A stretch of 64,000 nt of DNA from Nelumbo lutea (GCA_022828595.1 JAKGHH010000003.1:12214934-12278933); one strand, 5' to 3'; counted from the stretch's first letter, positions 32,401 through 45,306 are shown. Program-made: numbers and translations. Notes: generated from the sequence alone by a model not told the origin.

Positions 32401-32780
32401 TAGTGTTTATATCTCCAATAATTGCCCATGGACCTGTTAGATTAAGCATGGAAATCTCTTATTGATTGCCATAGTTTTGGTCGGTCTTCTCTTTGGGAAA
32501 AGACATAGACGCAAAGTAAGTTCCAACTACCTCTCTCAGCCTGATCCCCTACACTTGCAATAATAAGGTTTTTATCTGAACTAACAATTTTAACATTAAT
32601 ATGATCTGCCCAGAATAGGCACAAGCCACCAGAGAGACCAACAACATCAACGCAGTGAAGATAGTTCTAGTTTAACTGATGCATAAATTTTCTCATTCTT
32701 GAACTTGAAGCTTTAATTTCTGACAAAAATGTGATTTCTAGTAAAGTGCTAGTTAAGAGCTTTGACAGGTGACGAACTGC
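29441..32780 (-). pseudogene. LINE ORF2 relic: endonuclease, reverse transcriptase, zf-RVT, RNase H
   Basis: N- to C-terminus: endonuclease start with VRHLSKLLTSTLLEITFLSE (about 32,770), CLFWADHINVK (about 32,610), then DVGFHGPCTWTNRR and GSDHNPIL near 32,170-32,330. RT fingers/palm follow: SPFQNAFMLGRQIVDN (31,750) and KIDLYKAYNHVEW (31,620). The usual F/Y-A-D-D active site reads FYDN near 31,300, so the second catalytic Asp is lost. Next are zf-RVT CYLCRVSDETVDHLLFQC (about 30,100) and RNase H AEAEALAILEGMR (about 29,555). Multiple frameshifts and stops make it inactive. Confidence 0.85.
31746..31827. repeat. 60 bp-spaced duplication at an ORF2 deletion junction
   Basis: A 22 bp sequence (gatttaaccaattacatctt plus ga) occurs at 31746-31767 and 31806-31827. 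It lies where the LINE lost the region between endonuclease and RT, suggesting a templated or microhomology repair event. Confidence 0.7.
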
Positions 32781-32790
32781 CCGAGTGTCA

Positions 32791-35700
32791 CGGTTTGACA
32801 TAGGCTTAGCCTTGCCTACGCTTGGCGGGCTTATGTTAAGGGACACCATCACCACTTTCGCCTATAATATTTTTGGGAGAATTGATGTCATCTTCAGACA
32901 GACCTCTAAAAGCTTAATGTACTCTTTGAGGAGGGGTGGTCAACCTCCTTGGGTGCCTGACCTTGGCACTCCTAGACCAACATCCCTTGCGGGGCGGCCC
33001 TAGTTAATGGCTAGCATGGCTACTAGGGTTTCTCATGGGCGCACATGCATATGGGGACAGTGCATGGACCCGCATTGCTCCACTGACACTCAATGGAGGC
33101 TTGGCATGCAGGCCTGGCCCAAGCATGACCCTTCACTATGCCAGCCTCTTGCCCAAGCTGAATGAGCTATCCCATTGCCCATAGCACATGAGTGTGTTCT
33201 GGCCCAGCAGTTGCCTATCATCATTGGCACACAAGTGCCTACATCATCGACATAAAGGAGACCCTTCACATCGTCGCCAAATTGCCTCGCATCATGACCT
33301 TCCCTCTTTAGCATGTAAGCGGTGCCTCCCATGAATCGGCCAAAGCCAACAAAAGCTCCGACCATACGACTTGAGATTATAATACAATGCTACTGAACTT
33401 GGTAAAACCATCTCATCGAGCAACTCCTAACCCTAAACATATAAAAAGCTTGTCAATCTACGATAGAAGCCTCCCAATCCCTTGGCAGTCCTCTTACCAT
33501 AGAAGTCGAACTCACGTAGACATCGTTCTCCCATTTCTCACGCATACGATTATTTACATAAGAATCTACGATAAAACCCTTTCATTTCATAACTTTCTTA
33601 AGAAAACCCATCACTTACTCTCTAATAAGATAATTATGTTTTTCACAAAAAAAAAAAAAACAGATTAAAACTATCTCTCCTCGATCCCCAATACTTAATT
33701 GTTTTTCTTTACCCCATTTTAAACGTCTTATTTCTTCTTAAAGTATTAGTTAATTAAGAGCCAACCCAAGACTAGCCTAATAATTACCCTGGACCCAACA
33801 TATGTCAAGGTCTCAAGTTGCCAGCTCAAACCTAACCATTTTTTTTTTGGTTTTATTTGATTGTCCACTTTCTTTGTCAGAACCTTCCACATGCATAGCC
33901 AGTAGTCTTGGCTTTGCGCAGAGGACCATACCACATCAGTTGTCTATCAGTCGTGTCGTCACTAATTTATAGGAGTGCGATTGGGTTAGGTGAGGCAACC
34001 TTAACCAATCTGATTATCGGGTTGGGCTTTGGTTGGATGAGAATACTTCGAAATTTTCATATTTTTGTTTTTGAAGCTAGCCACTCACGATTAAGTAATT
34101 AATTTTGACAGTAAAAGCTTAAAAAATCTTAACAAATATACATACACATAGGCCAAAATATCTGAGCACTTAATCCTGACCTGACTTTCAACCCAATCGT
34201 ATTTATAAAGTTGAATTGTTTTTTATGTTTCTTTTTCTTTTTCAGATCAGAAATAAGAAATAGTTATCATTTATTATAGCCTGTCTGACCATATATTTTT
34301 TATGAAACAAAAAGCATTCACTCCCACCCATCTCTTCTAAGCTAAAAAACAAGACTCTCATTGTCTAGTCTGTTGCTGTTAGCATTTCTTGTCCAATAAA
34401 TGGAAATTTCGACAGCACTCCTCTTGCCATGCAAATCAACATGCTGACGAAGTCGGGGAAAATAAAACGAAAAGAAAAGTTTGTCCTTTAATACAAGTGC
34501 CTTGCACATGCAAGACCGGCGCGTCTAGTATATACAAAAGCAACCGCAGACTTGCTGCACATATGACGCGGGTACGAATTAATGAAGCAATTTTACAATT
34601 GAATCATGGGTTGGAACTTGGAATGGAAGAATCCACTCAACTCATTAGGTTCAATCTAGATAGTCTGTTGGGGTGTACCAAATAGGATGTACCTCCAATG
34701 CTACACTCCACATTAGTTCAATATCCAATCTTAAATTGAAATCAGATTTGCTCACTCACAGATCATGGAGCGTGACTGGGAGCATCTTTTCATAAAAGCC
34801 CCTAAAATTCAATTATGGGATATAATTTCGATGCATGGCTTAAATCACTGTCAGGTTGGTGTCACATTTTGATAGAAAAATAAAATAAAACAACAAAAAA
34901 AAATCCAAGGGAAAGTTAAAAACAAAAAAAGAATTGCAACTTTCTTTAGAACTTTGCGTCAAATTTCTTTCTATTTAAAAATTGGGTAAATTACAATAAT
35001 TTTGAAGACCCTGGGGTCAATGACAAATACCCTCTTAGCTTTCATTTACAATAAACACCCTTTGAACTCTCACTTTCTAACAATTACCTTCATGGTTAAA
35101 TCAAATGATAGAATGCGTCAAATTACCAAAATGCCTACATAAACTTTTCTTATTTTATTTTTATCGCCCTTTTCTTTTGAATCCTATTTGACAAAATAAA
35201 CCCTCCATTTTTCCAAACGAAACCAATTAAAATAACAAGAATCATTTCACTGGCATGAAAAAAAAAACAAATGTTTTAAAATTTTGATTCATTTCACTCA
35301 CATGAATGTTTCCCATCATTTTAAAATATAAGAATTATCCTATCCTTTCTCCAATAAACCAAAAAAAAAAAAAAATCAAATAAAACCTTACATTTATACC
35401 ATTTAGTCATAAATCTGTAAGGATCTATTGGAATAACTGAGAGGACTCCAATGTTGTATTTAGACAAGTAATCAAATCATAAATCATTTAAACAAACAAA
35501 AAAAGGGTACTTTAGAGATTTAAAAATTTGATTACCCGACTCTCACAGGCTCGCTACGTTTACTGTTACTCTTAGTTTGTGATGGTCACTCACCAAGTTT
35601 TTTTTTATCACAATTCAAGTCAAAACGGATACCTTATGAAATATTTTTCACTGGCGAAAATTCAATGAATTGTTGTTTGAATTCAGGTGGGTTAGATATT

Positions 35701-36997
35701 TTGTCAGATTTGATCAGATATACCCTTTACCAAATCCAATCTGATCCATTTACAACCTTATTAGTCTTTCCGGAGGTCCCCGTTATTTGATATTTTTTTA
35801 TAGGTTGAACATTTTATACAGTGTTCGGTATTTTGGCCATTTTCCACTTTGTTTGATCTCGAAATGCTACATCAATATTTTCAAAGCGCACCACCCTTAG
35901 GCAGTGTTTGATTGCAATGTAAATAAATTTGCACTGATATAAAATCATGGCAGTGCAAATAATTTAATTATAAATTTTGACTTATTTTTGTTTCAAATTC
36001 TATCTTATTTTGTTTGATAACAGTATGAATGAAATAAATTAAGACATAAAGTAGACAAAGTAAAATCCAAAACAAAATTAAACAAGAATTTATATTTACA
36101 CTCCCATGCATTTGTACTAGTATAAATAACCTTACACTGGAAACAAATACAGCCTTAAGGACATTTGATAAACATGATTTGGTAAATTTTGACAAAAATA
36201 TTTATATTTTATATCCCAGTGCTTTGAATCCATAACTCAGTAGTATATAACATTATTAAAAAACATGACGAGTCTCAAAACCTACCATTTTGAATACACC
36301 ACAATATGTATCAGCCCATATAAATATAAGTATCAATACTTTTTTTGGGTAGAAGTATATCATAAATAATTAAAACTTAACTAAATATAAACATGTATTA
36401 TTATTTTTTTAATAGCAGTCCTTACTTCTCATGATCCTTTCTAGGAAAGATTAAAGTTGTGTTTGATTTGATGAAAATTTAGAAAGCAACAGTTATAAAA
36501 AATCACAAAATTCCTTAAATCTTTCTTTGCTTGACTGGTTTCCTTTTCACTTTGAAGGAATTGGTTTGAGGAATCTGATACTAAGAACTTTCACAAAGAA
36601 AAGGCAAGGCATAAATCATAATGCCGAGTAAATTTGAATCCAGATCTTTCTTAACAAAAAGGCCGCACAGCTTCCATACAACTTTCTATAAGATGCTTTC
36701 TTTTTCAAACCAAAGAAACGATACTGAAATTCGATGCCATATCACCCAAATTCAAATTTAGATTCCACACCTCCTCTAATATCTATCATTATTCATGTAC
36801 CAACCTCAAAATCCCATCCCCTTCCCCCAATTTTAAAGAAAATAAATAAAAATCCAAAAACCTACTACCCTATTTACAACTTATACCATTCCAATTTCCA
36901 AATTTCAAACGGAGGCAGAAATGAGAAAACCCCTTAAAAAAAAAGGTCACAGTAATAATCCGTTAATTACAAAGTTGTGACGTGACGACAAATCCAA
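32791..36997. other. Intergenic region, no gene recognised
   Basis: 32,780-33,380 is GC-richer than its surroundings and may be part of an unrecognised LTR element, but no retroviral domain was found. 33,400-36,990 is AT-rich with scattered A/T runs. Frames at 33090-33365, 33387-33668, 34389-34685 and 36734-36937 show no domain. The last part lies downstream of the U-box gene. Confidence 0.35.
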
Positions 36998-38623
36998 TCA
37001 AAACGTTGTGGAAATGGAACCCGACTCGTTGTTTGCGTAACCACCGAATCGTTGACGCGCTCGACTCGTCACCCCCAACTCCAACACGTCCTCCCAGTCC
37101 ACCTCCTCATCCTCTTCTTCATCTCTCCCTCTCATCATCTGCAACATCCTCTTTGCCTTCTCCCTTGCTCTCTCACTCCCTCTGTCTTCCACCTCCCTCA
37201 GTACCTCCATAGCTCCGGCTTCCTTCGCCAATCCCTTAAACCTCAGATTCCCTTGGCTCAGCGCGTACAACGCCGCCACACAGTTCTCCCGAGTCGCTTC
37301 CGATTCCAACTCATGCCTCCTCAACATCCCCACGAAGCACTCTACCGCATTGGCGTCGAGCATCGCCGTGCGTCCCTCCATACACACCGCTAAATTGCAC
37401 AGTATGAGCAATGCACGGCTTGCCAAATCCCCCGCGCTAGCCAAGGCTAACAGCGTCGGGATGGAACCCATTTTCACAAGTTTTGTACGATTGCTCTGAA
37501 CGAGTGAGAGGTGATACAACGCCAGCGCCGAGTCGTGCCGAGTCCGCTGGCTCTCGGATCGGAGCATGTGAAGAAGCGGCTGCAACGCCCCTAACACCCC
37601 TATCGCCATTTTGTTGTCGTCTTCGAGAGCCAAGCTGAAAAGGGCACCCACCGCGTGCTCCTGTGCTTCTGCGAATCCACCTTTCACCACGTCGATCAAC
37701 GGCGGGACAATTCCCGACCGTACGATCTTTACCTTGTTCATCTTCTCCAAAGACAGATTCACCAACGCCGCGACCGCGTTTATCTGAATGGCAGAGTATC
37801 GCGAGACCAGTAGAGGTCGCAGGGCTGACAGTAATCGAGGCGTACAGAGGGTATTCCTAGTTTCTTCTTGGGTTCTAGTTACCTTTCTCAGCGAAATCAC
37901 GGCTTCTTCCTGCTCGAATACCTGGCAACTCCTGAGCTTAAAGATAAACTCGTCCTCCTCGGATGAATTGGTGTTCGGGGTTTCGTCATCTGCGATAATC
38001 TCAGACGACGACGAAGAAGAGTAACAAGAGGGCCTAGTGGCAAGGGGTAGAGGTGTGCTGGGATTGGTCGTCGTCACCGATTCCTCCGACTCCGAGCTCG
38101 TGTAGAAGTGAGTCCGTCGACGATTTACCTCAGTCTCCGCGTGAGTAAAATTGACCGGAGGATTCTCTGCAATCCCTTTAAGCAGCTCTTTCTCAGAAGC
38201 CCCTAGCTTGGCATCCTCTTCTTTTTCTTCGTCTTCTTTGTTGTTTTTGCTCCGTGATTTTTCGTCTTGAGACGCTATTAATGCAAGAACAAACTTCTCT
38301 GCCGGCCCATACTCCATGGGCTTAGGGCATTCGACGCCAGAAGTATCACACCATTTGAGAATAGTCGATTTCAATGCGATGTTGGGAATTACCGTAGAGA
38401 AATCAGGTTTTGAGCCGCCGGAGAGGATCGGTGTAAAACCCAAGTTTTTACAAGCCTGAACGCAGTTCCGCTCGAATGTCTGACCGGAAGCAACAATTAC
38501 CGGATCCGCCATTAACGACTCAGAAATAGGACACACGAATTCCTTGGGAAATTGCTTCATTTCGGCTTTCGAGATGCCAGACGAAGACCGGAAGGAGAAC
38601 CACTTGTGCCTCCCACTCCCCAT
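36998..38623 (-). CDS. U-box / ARM-repeat E3 ubiquitin ligase, PUB40/PUB41-like
   Basis: Single-exon 541-residue protein. The U-box is at residues 27-98 (KEFVCPISESLMADPVIVAS, then TFERNCVQ and the IPN.ALKS block), which binds E2 enzymes. An acidic and Ser-rich linker (about 125-230) follows, then ARM repeats from about 235 to 500 (for example INAVAALVNLSLE, AVGALFSLALED and DSALALYHLSL) that select substrates. The tail is acidic (RDEEEDEEVDWEDV). This layout and length match the Arabidopsis PUB38-41 group, of which PUB40 acts on the brassinosteroid factor BZR1 in roots and PUB41 in stress responses; orthology is inferred. The frame is clean and the start fits the MG(S/K)..RW/KW beginning of the family. 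Confidence 0.93.
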   Translation of the reverse strand: MGSGRHKWFSFRSSSGISKAEMKQFPKEFVCPISESLMADPVIVASGQTFERNCVQACKNLGFTPILSGGSKPDFSTVIPNIALKSTILKWCDTSGVECPKPMEYGPAEKFVLALIASQDEKSRSKNNKEDEEKEEDAKLGASEKELLKGIAENPPVNFTHAETEVNRRRTHFYTSSESEESVTTTNPSTPLPLATRPSCYSSSSSSEIIADDETPNTNSSEEDEFIFKLRSCQVFEQEEAVISLRKVTRTQEETRNTLCTPRLLSALRPLLVSRYSAIQINAVAALVNLSLEKMNKVKIVRSGIVPPLIDVVKGGFAEAQEHAVGALFSLALEDDNKMAIGVLGALQPLLHMLRSESQRTRHDSALALYHLSLVQSNRTKLVKMGSIPTLLALASAGDLASRALLILCNLAVCMEGRTAMLDANAVECFVGMLRRHELESEATRENCVAALYALSQGNLRFKGLAKEAGAMEVLREVEDRGSERAREKAKRMLQMMRGRDEEEDEEVDWEDVLELGVTSRARQRFGGYANNESGSISTTF

Positions 38624-38793
38624 TTTTGCAACTAATCTTCAAACCTATTCTCTCTCTCCTTCCAGATTATTTGATCAAATCTTGAGCAACTCATCTCGAA
38701 ATTCTTCTGAGAGATATAGAAAAAGTTTCGACCATGGACCAAACAAACAAAATCGACGAGATTCAATGAAGTCAAAGCAGTTGCATTTCTGAA

Positions 38794-38803
38794 AATATAA
38801 AGG
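38794..38803 (-). promoter_or_regulatory. TATA box of the U-box gene
   Basis: Reads ctttatattttc on the minus strand, about 175 bp upstream of the ATG (38623). Confidence 0.5.
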
Positions 38804-38829
38804 GTGTGCGTGTACCATATACAGAAGGG

Positions 38830-41800
38830 AGTCTATGCTACCTTACATCTCTGACTGAGAGGGAAAGAGTTGGTGGTGCGCTGCTGCACACATCGGGCTG
38901 ACGTAACCGTAGACAGACCAGGTCCCCGCCTTTTCTGCGTCTGCGAGTTTTGAAGAATAGAGCGGCGATACCTCTCTCAATAAGAATGAAACCACAGATT
39001 AGAATTCATTCCAATTTCCAACTTCGGAAGCCAACAATTCAATTTGATGACTTTTTTTTTTTTTTTTTTTGGTTTTTTGAGTTTTGACTGATCTACATCA
39101 ACCTCAACCTCAAGTATTACTATTTACAGAAGGGGAAGAACGGCCACTGACCAGGTTTCGTTACTTATCCAAGTTCCAAATTTGCCCTCGTACCAAACTA
39201 AAATATAACGAAGCGTGACATTGTTAAATGATAGTTGACCACACGATCACAGGGTCTCTCTTCTCCGGAGTCTGAGCCTCACAAGTAGATCAAATAATTA
39301 ATGTATGTCCCAGAAGTTAATCAGACTCAGAAATTGTTTATTAACTTAAAATAAAAAGGTATTTATGTGTATTGGCAATTTTATCCTTTATTTCACATAT
39401 GCTGTTTTTCACCTTTTTTTTTTTATTGTATTGTATCGTACTTATGATTCACATCTTGTAAGTTTATAAACCCCGATGTGATATATATAGTAAGTTCTTA
39501 GAAGAATGGTTGGGTTCTGTTTTATTCATCGATTCTCTTTTTAATAATTGACTTGGATTCCTATTTTCATTCTGTATTTCATGAGTTAAGTTTGCTTCAA
39601 TAAATTCCTTTAGGCTGTGTTTGATCGAAAAGAAAAGAGAGGAAAAAGGTACATTTGTATTTGCACTCAATCATATATATTTGTATTTATATTTGAACCT
39701 GTGCAAATACAAACAAAGCCTTGGGAACAAAGGAAGAGTCCTGCCTTTCCTATAAAATAAACCTATCATTTTGCCAAATTGCCAAACTTAATATGAAAAA
39801 AAGTATAAATACAAATATATAATTTAAAAATATTATATACAAGATTTTATATTATATATATTTGCATTTACACTCTCTCTGAACCGAATCTTGCCAAACG
39901 ATGGAATGAATAAAGTGGAGTAATGGGCACATATATTTTTCACAAATTGGTGTGGCTTTAGAAAGAAAGGGATAATATTTGAATTAGGAAATATCATATG
40001 CGGTGTATCATGTATGGGCTTTTTTTTTTTTTTTTTTTTTTGTCTTTTAATTTTTGTAGGGTAAAGCCAAGATTCCATTTGCCTTCCACCACATTCTCAA
40101 TTATTTGACCACTAAAAAGCAACAACACATTTCTTATTCTTTCTCCCATCTGCATACTTTCTGCAACAATGTATTTCAATAGGTAATACCAAAAAAAAGC
40201 AACAATATATTTTAGTATATATAAATATAAATATAAATATTTTATTTTACTTACTGCTATTATCAAATGCAAAACCTGCATCTTTTTCGCCTTTTATTAC
40301 CTTATTTTAGAGGCGAAACCGCAAAAGTAATACACTTTAAATAGTGTTTTACACTTGATCCTTGCTGGTTGGTGATTAACGATGAAGCATCAGTTCTGGT
40401 CCTTCTGGGTAGAGAGAAATTAAGGTTTCATATATAAAGAAAAATCATATGGGACACAGGGGCACCATGGTTCATATGCTAGTGGTCCCAGTGGATCAAT
40501 TACTCCATGGCCATTGGTTGCTTATTCATTAAAGATTTGTTTGGTTTGTAGTTGAAATTAGAATTAAAATGGTTTATTCCCATCGTATTCTCTCAGATGG
40601 GAGAATGTCATTTCTACAGGAATAGGAATTGGGATCCGATTCTGTCCAATCAAACCATTGGAATTGGAATAACCCATTCCATTCCATCAATGCATTTACT
40701 CAAATAAAATAATTCCCCAAAAACCAGGATTTACCGATTTAGTCCATCGGTTCGACCATGGTTTTCAAACTGCTTTTGACCCAGACAGCTAGACCATTAG
40801 ACCCAAAAACCATTCAGGCAATCAGTTCCATTTTACTTCAAACCCGGTCCTTGGCCAAAAACCATTTGACCATTTTTATTTTAATTATTTTTAATTTTTA
40901 TTAGAACGGGCCATCTATTCAAATCGAACGGTCAAACTGTCACCCAAAAAAAAAGTGGCCATAATGATTTCGATACCAGGTCTTCAACACTGATGCTACC
41001 GGTGTTGATAGCGAGACGTTCTTTTTTCCTTTTCCTTTTTTTTTTTTTTTCCATTTTATACATGGCAATGGCAACCAAGTTTGGGCATCAAAGTATGACT
41101 TATTCCCTTTTATCTTCCTCTTTACCTGTCAAATTTCAGCTGAAGGATAAATGCCACGTGGCAATTTTATAAAGGAAAAATAAAATAAAATAATCCCACC
41201 AGAGTATATTCTGGAATTGCATGCCTAAGGCCCTCGAATCGAACTGCTTTATTAATGATTGATTGATTGTTACCCATTATGGTTTTGGCTCCATTCCATA
41301 ATCCATAGCATTGGTTTGAAAATCTTACACCCAAATATAATGCTTTTACACTAGGAAACGAGAATGCCACTTTCGTGATATCAAATCAGTGTTGATACCA
41401 AATGTCTTTATTTTGTTTGTGTTATGGTCAAATTGACAACCTGTGATGCACTGGTTCATATAACCTTTAAGTTGCAATTCATAGGATATGTTTTCTTATT
41501 CTGGTATCATGTGATATGTTTTCTTATTTCTTTGCTGGCATTTTCGTTCATAAAATTTAAAATGCTGGTCTCAATTAGGGTGTTCATGGTTTGATTAATC
41601 AAATTGTGAGTCTAATTTTCAAGCTAAAACTGTTAATACTGGTTTTTGAAAAATTAATAATCAAAATTAAATCAAAGCTGATTGGTTAACTGATTGATTG
41701 ACCGGTTTAATTAATCTTTGATTCAGTTTGTCAAATTTTTTGGTTTTTTTTATTAAATGTATCATAAATAAATATATAATTATATAATAAAACTTGATCA

Positions 41801-41904
41801 CCCCTAGTCTCAAGTTACGAGCTTATTTAGAGTCCGTTTGGTTGAATTCAGCTTTCCGGGGTTTTCATCAAACATGGTTTCCTGACTTTCCTGGTGGGTC
41901 TACC
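38830..41904. other. Intergenic region with homopolymers and small inverted repeats
   Basis: T runs of about 20 or more occur at 39053-39071 and 40020-40042. At 39608-39722 an imperfect inverted repeat (taggctgtgtttg .. caaacaaagcctt) with tatttgtattt inside may be a divergent MITE family A copy. 40,540-40,690 has a similar gtttggttt/aaccattgg pair. No coding sequence recognised. Confidence 0.35.
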
Positions 41905-42272
41905 TTGCAAACATACTGGTTCAGCATTTTCTACAAGTACTTTAAATACTATACATACTTTTGATATTAAAAAATAATATTTTTCTATTGTCTTTGATAA
42001 TGCTAACACTATTGATGTTACCATAAATATTTAAAAAATCAATTAAAACTTATTATTATGAAAAAATATTTTACAATAAATGCACATATCATATTTTAAC
42101 TTTATGCGTCTAAGATGGTTTCAATATTGTTTCACACTATATTTCAAAAATTAGAAATTGCATTTTGTATATAAGATATTTCGCATAAGTGAAATTCCAT
42201 ATATTCTATGTTAGTAACTTGCATCTCATATAAGACAGTCCTTGTAATGATAGAATACCTATTCGCAATGAA

Positions 42273-42391
42273 GGCTCAGTTTGGAAGGAGTACAAATACG
42301 AATTTGTAGAGTACAAAACCTTGTATTTTGTATTATTTTCTATGTATTTGCATTGTACATATTTGTATTTATACTCTTTCCAAACTAAGCC
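42273..42391. mobile_element. MITE family A, best copy (119 bp), nested in hAT relic
   Basis: Terminal inverted repeats ggctcagtttggaaggagta and tactctttccaaactaagcc bound it. Flanks gcaatgaa and taaatgaa agree at 6 of 8 positions, consistent with an aged 8 bp hAT-type TSD. Removing it restores the transposase alignment across the site. Confidence 0.75.
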
Positions 42392-42998
42392 TAAATGAAA
42401 ATTGATGATGATAGGAATATTATGTAAAAGGATTTATAGATTTACTACCCAATTTTTTGTATATTAGTTCGTCAAATATATGGTATTAGCTATTTTTTCA
42501 CAACTAGAAATGAAGAATATTGGCATCAAATTATTGAAGTAATGAAGAATAAATTTAAAAATATTGGAAGCATATTTCTCCTATATATTGTTTATATGCA
42601 ATACTAGACCCTATGATTAAATAAGAAGGCATGAATACTTATAATTGTTACTATGAGAACATGCAAATTGATGTTATAACAAAAACAAATCTTTATTATT
42701 TAAAATGTGTAATTTATACGAATTACAACATAGAAAAAAAAAAAAACCTTCACTACCACTATCTAGGGGCGCTAGTAATAGTAGTACATCTTTTGTTTCA
42801 GATAAATCATGGTCATAAATAAATAAAAACTAGCAACGATCAATTGCTAGCTCCTTTTTCTCAAGTTCATTAAACGAACATTATTTTACTTGCAAAGTGA
42901 TTTCACGAGCTTTATGACAAGTGAAGAATTACAAAATTTTAATCTTTTAGCTTACTGAAAAACATATGAACACAATTATTCTATGCTTGCCACCATGG

Positions 42999-43185
42999 CA
43001 AGGTTCAAAGTATTGACACGTATCGGCTTGTATTGGCCGATATGCCCCTATAGTGGGTGTATTGGGGATCTGACCATTTCAGGGGGTGGAGGAGCCCTAA
43101 ACCGGTTTCAGAAAAAAAAATGATAAAAAAATAGTACCGATACTCCCCTACCGACATATTGGGCGTATCGATATTTTGAACCTTG
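42999..43185. mobile_element. MITE family B (187 bp), nested in hAT relic
   Basis: caaggttcaaagtatt at the left and atattttgaaccttg at the right are inverted, with cgtatcgg/ccgatac-type motifs inside. Flanks caccatgg (42991-42998) and caccatga (43186-43193) agree at 7 of 8, an 8 bp TSD as for hAT. A second, older copy is at 45080-45306. Confidence 0.75.
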
Positions 43186-43830
43186 CACCATGATACATGA
43201 TCTATTAACCCCTCTAATCTAATATTCATAGTTTGCATCAAGGTCTTGTTTTATTGCTAATAGCAAGGTTTTAGATGATAAAGGAAGCCCATAATGAATG
43301 TGATTCTAAAACTGTTTGTTTCAAGGATTAGCTAAATGCAAATGATAGATTACAAGACCAAGGAGGACATGACCCTTCATCTGTTGAATCACCGAAAGAT
43401 CCAAATGATGCTCAAGGAGGAAATGGAGCTTGAAGACCTAATAATTGTACAAGATTTTTAATACTTGTAAATTTTGATTTTCCATTTTATTTGTAATCCA
43501 AGTCACTTTTGATTTTTTTTTCCAATCCCATTGTAAATTTTTATTTTCAATTTTATTATATTTCTCTTTTAGTATTTCATTCCCAATTTCCAATTCCATT
43601 ATAATTGTTTTCAATTTAATTTTATAATTTCGTATATGAACAATTATATATTAAAACTCATATGAAATAGAATTTTATGGTTTTTTTCATTTAGTTCTCT
43701 ACTTATCTTAAAATAACTATTATTATTATTCAATATTTTTACTTAAAAAAAGTTAAATGGACTGACCCAATAGCACAGGACAGGCCATGGGCCATATTGG
43801 ACCACCCTTTTAACTGTTGTATCATGCCAA

Positions 43831-45079
43831 CACGGAGAACTTTGGTGATCGGCTTCGGTCAGGGCAAGCCTGTGCTCACACCGTCCCAACGGCCTCCTGC
43901 AGCCTTGCCGAACTCACTGTGGTGCAGGTGACACAACAAACCCGTGCACCTATAAAAAAAATCGGATCATTAAGTACATTAACGACAAAATCAATCTCTA
44001 AAGCAGGGCTGGTCTTGGTTGCTGGTAAAATCAAACCCGTGCTCTCTCTCTCTCTCTCTCTCTCTCGGTAAAATCACCATTTGTGATTATTGACAGACTT
44101 CTACGATTTGCCCGCCAATTTGTGATTATTGACAAAATTTCTCCACATAAGCACTTTTATTAATGATCACTGAATGGCCAAACTACCCTTCAATGGCCAT
44201 GTTAGAAAAGTTTGGTCATGTAAAATAATTAAATTTTCACCTGAGCAACTTTTATCATGGAAAAATATAAAAACCTCCCCTAAAGTTCCTGGCAATCATA
44301 ATAACTATCTATAAGATTTTACTTTGACATAAAAGCCTTCCCTATAGTTTCACAAGGACCTGCAGTTGACCCCTTTCCTCTTTGTCCCTGTAATTATTAG
44401 GGTATCTTTCAATATAATTCAAAATGTCAAATTTGTCCTATATTTTAAAAGACCTAATGTTTTCTTAAGAGTAAAATAAGTTTATTCTTCACTCTTGACG
44501 AATTTTTTAGTTAAAAGTGAAAAACTTCTTTGGAGGGTATTTTAATAAATCTTCATATGAATTGATAGATATAAGGGTAAAATGGATCCTTCTGAAAAAA
44601 TAATGCACTTGGTAAACATTTTCGTCCAAGACAATAAAATTGCAAAATTTTCAATACTATAGGAGAGACGTGTGAAAATGAAACGGGAATGTTTTTATGA
44701 TTGTCAGAAACCTTGGGAGGTTTTTAAATATCACATCATTACCCTAGATAAATAGGATCACTGAACCGCTAAATAATGTACATTAGGCAATTTCCTTTGG
44801 TTTAAACTTCAAAAAGTACATGGCTTATGCTCTGCCAAAGTATCAAGGAACTCACGTCCTCTGAATCTGTGCAGAATTTTCTGCACCAAACCAATATCAA
44901 TCTGTCACGCCAGCCTATCCTTCCATTAAAATCATTTTTTCTAGATGATGTGGCAGATTACTATTGGTTGGTGCAGAAAGATGTGAAAAGTAAAAGATTG
45001 TTTCGACAAAAAAACAAAAACAAAAAAACTCTGGTGACAACTGACAAGTATCCATGCATATCAAGAATGCTATTACGAA
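43831..45079. other. Intergenic sequence without recognised gene
   Basis: Includes a pure (CT)n microsatellite at 44042-44068. The frame at 44827-45153 shows no domain and partly covers the next MITE. Confidence 0.4.
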
Positions 45080-45306
45080 CAAGGTTCAAAATATTAATAC
45101 GCCCGACACACCCGGTAGTGGCACATCAGGCAGTATCAATAATTTTTTTTTAGTTTTTTTTTTTTTTTTTTTATCCGGTTCAGAGGAGATGGTTTAAGGT
45201 CTGTCCACCCCCTGAACTGGTCAAAACCCTGATACACCATCTGTAAGAGTGTATCGGGAAGCTCCAAATACGTGTTGACTGATACGTGTGAGATAATTGA
45301 ACCATG
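45080..45306. mobile_element. MITE family B, older copy
   Basis: Starts caaggttcaaaatattaata, followed by cgccc, and ends near ..ataattgaaccatg. Between are gatacg/cgtatc motifs and a T18 run as in the 42999 copy. The right repeat is degraded and no TSD is visible. Confidence 0.5.

Larger units (their letters stand above)
29191..32790 (-). mobile_element. LINE (L1-type non-LTR retrotransposon), decayed, ORF1 missing
   Basis: A T20 run at 29191-29210 is the poly(A) end read from the minus strand. Going up in coordinate come RNase H, a zf-RVT domain, RT and endonuclease pieces in the order expected for ORF2 read backwards. Homology stops near 32,790, so ORF1 and the 5' UTR are absent. No TSD pair was found. 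A segment of ORF2 between endonuclease and RT is deleted near 31,760-31,810. Confidence 0.85.
41905..43830 (+). mobile_element. Second hAT transposon relic, with two nested MITEs
   Basis: From about 41,905 the sequence follows the hAT transposase of 8.6-10.0 kb in order: the 9280-9400 segment (TGCAAACATACTGG..TTTAAATAC and the FDNA block near 41,990), then the region before 10,070 near 42,500-42,660. Unlike the first copy it also keeps the hAT C-terminal dimerisation region: SKVLDDKGS near 43,265-43,290, then NANDRLQDQ near 43,340, ending at a TGA at 43,431-43,433. Stops are everywhere. MITEs at 42273-42391 and 42999-43185 interrupt it. Confidence 0.7.

Noticed and set aside
29160..32850. ttaagggtcc near 29181 and ttaagggaca near 32837 as TSD of the 29-33 kb LINE
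   Set aside because: Only seven to eight bases agree and the right copy lies beyond the uncertain 5' limit; not convincing.
33090..33365. 91-codon minus-strand frame in the GC-richer block
   Set aside because: No domain or family resemblance; a lone frame in GC-rich DNA is expected by chance.
36982..38024. Plus-strand frames opposite the U-box gene
   Set aside because: Shadows of the minus-strand coding sequence; composition follows the real gene's codons.
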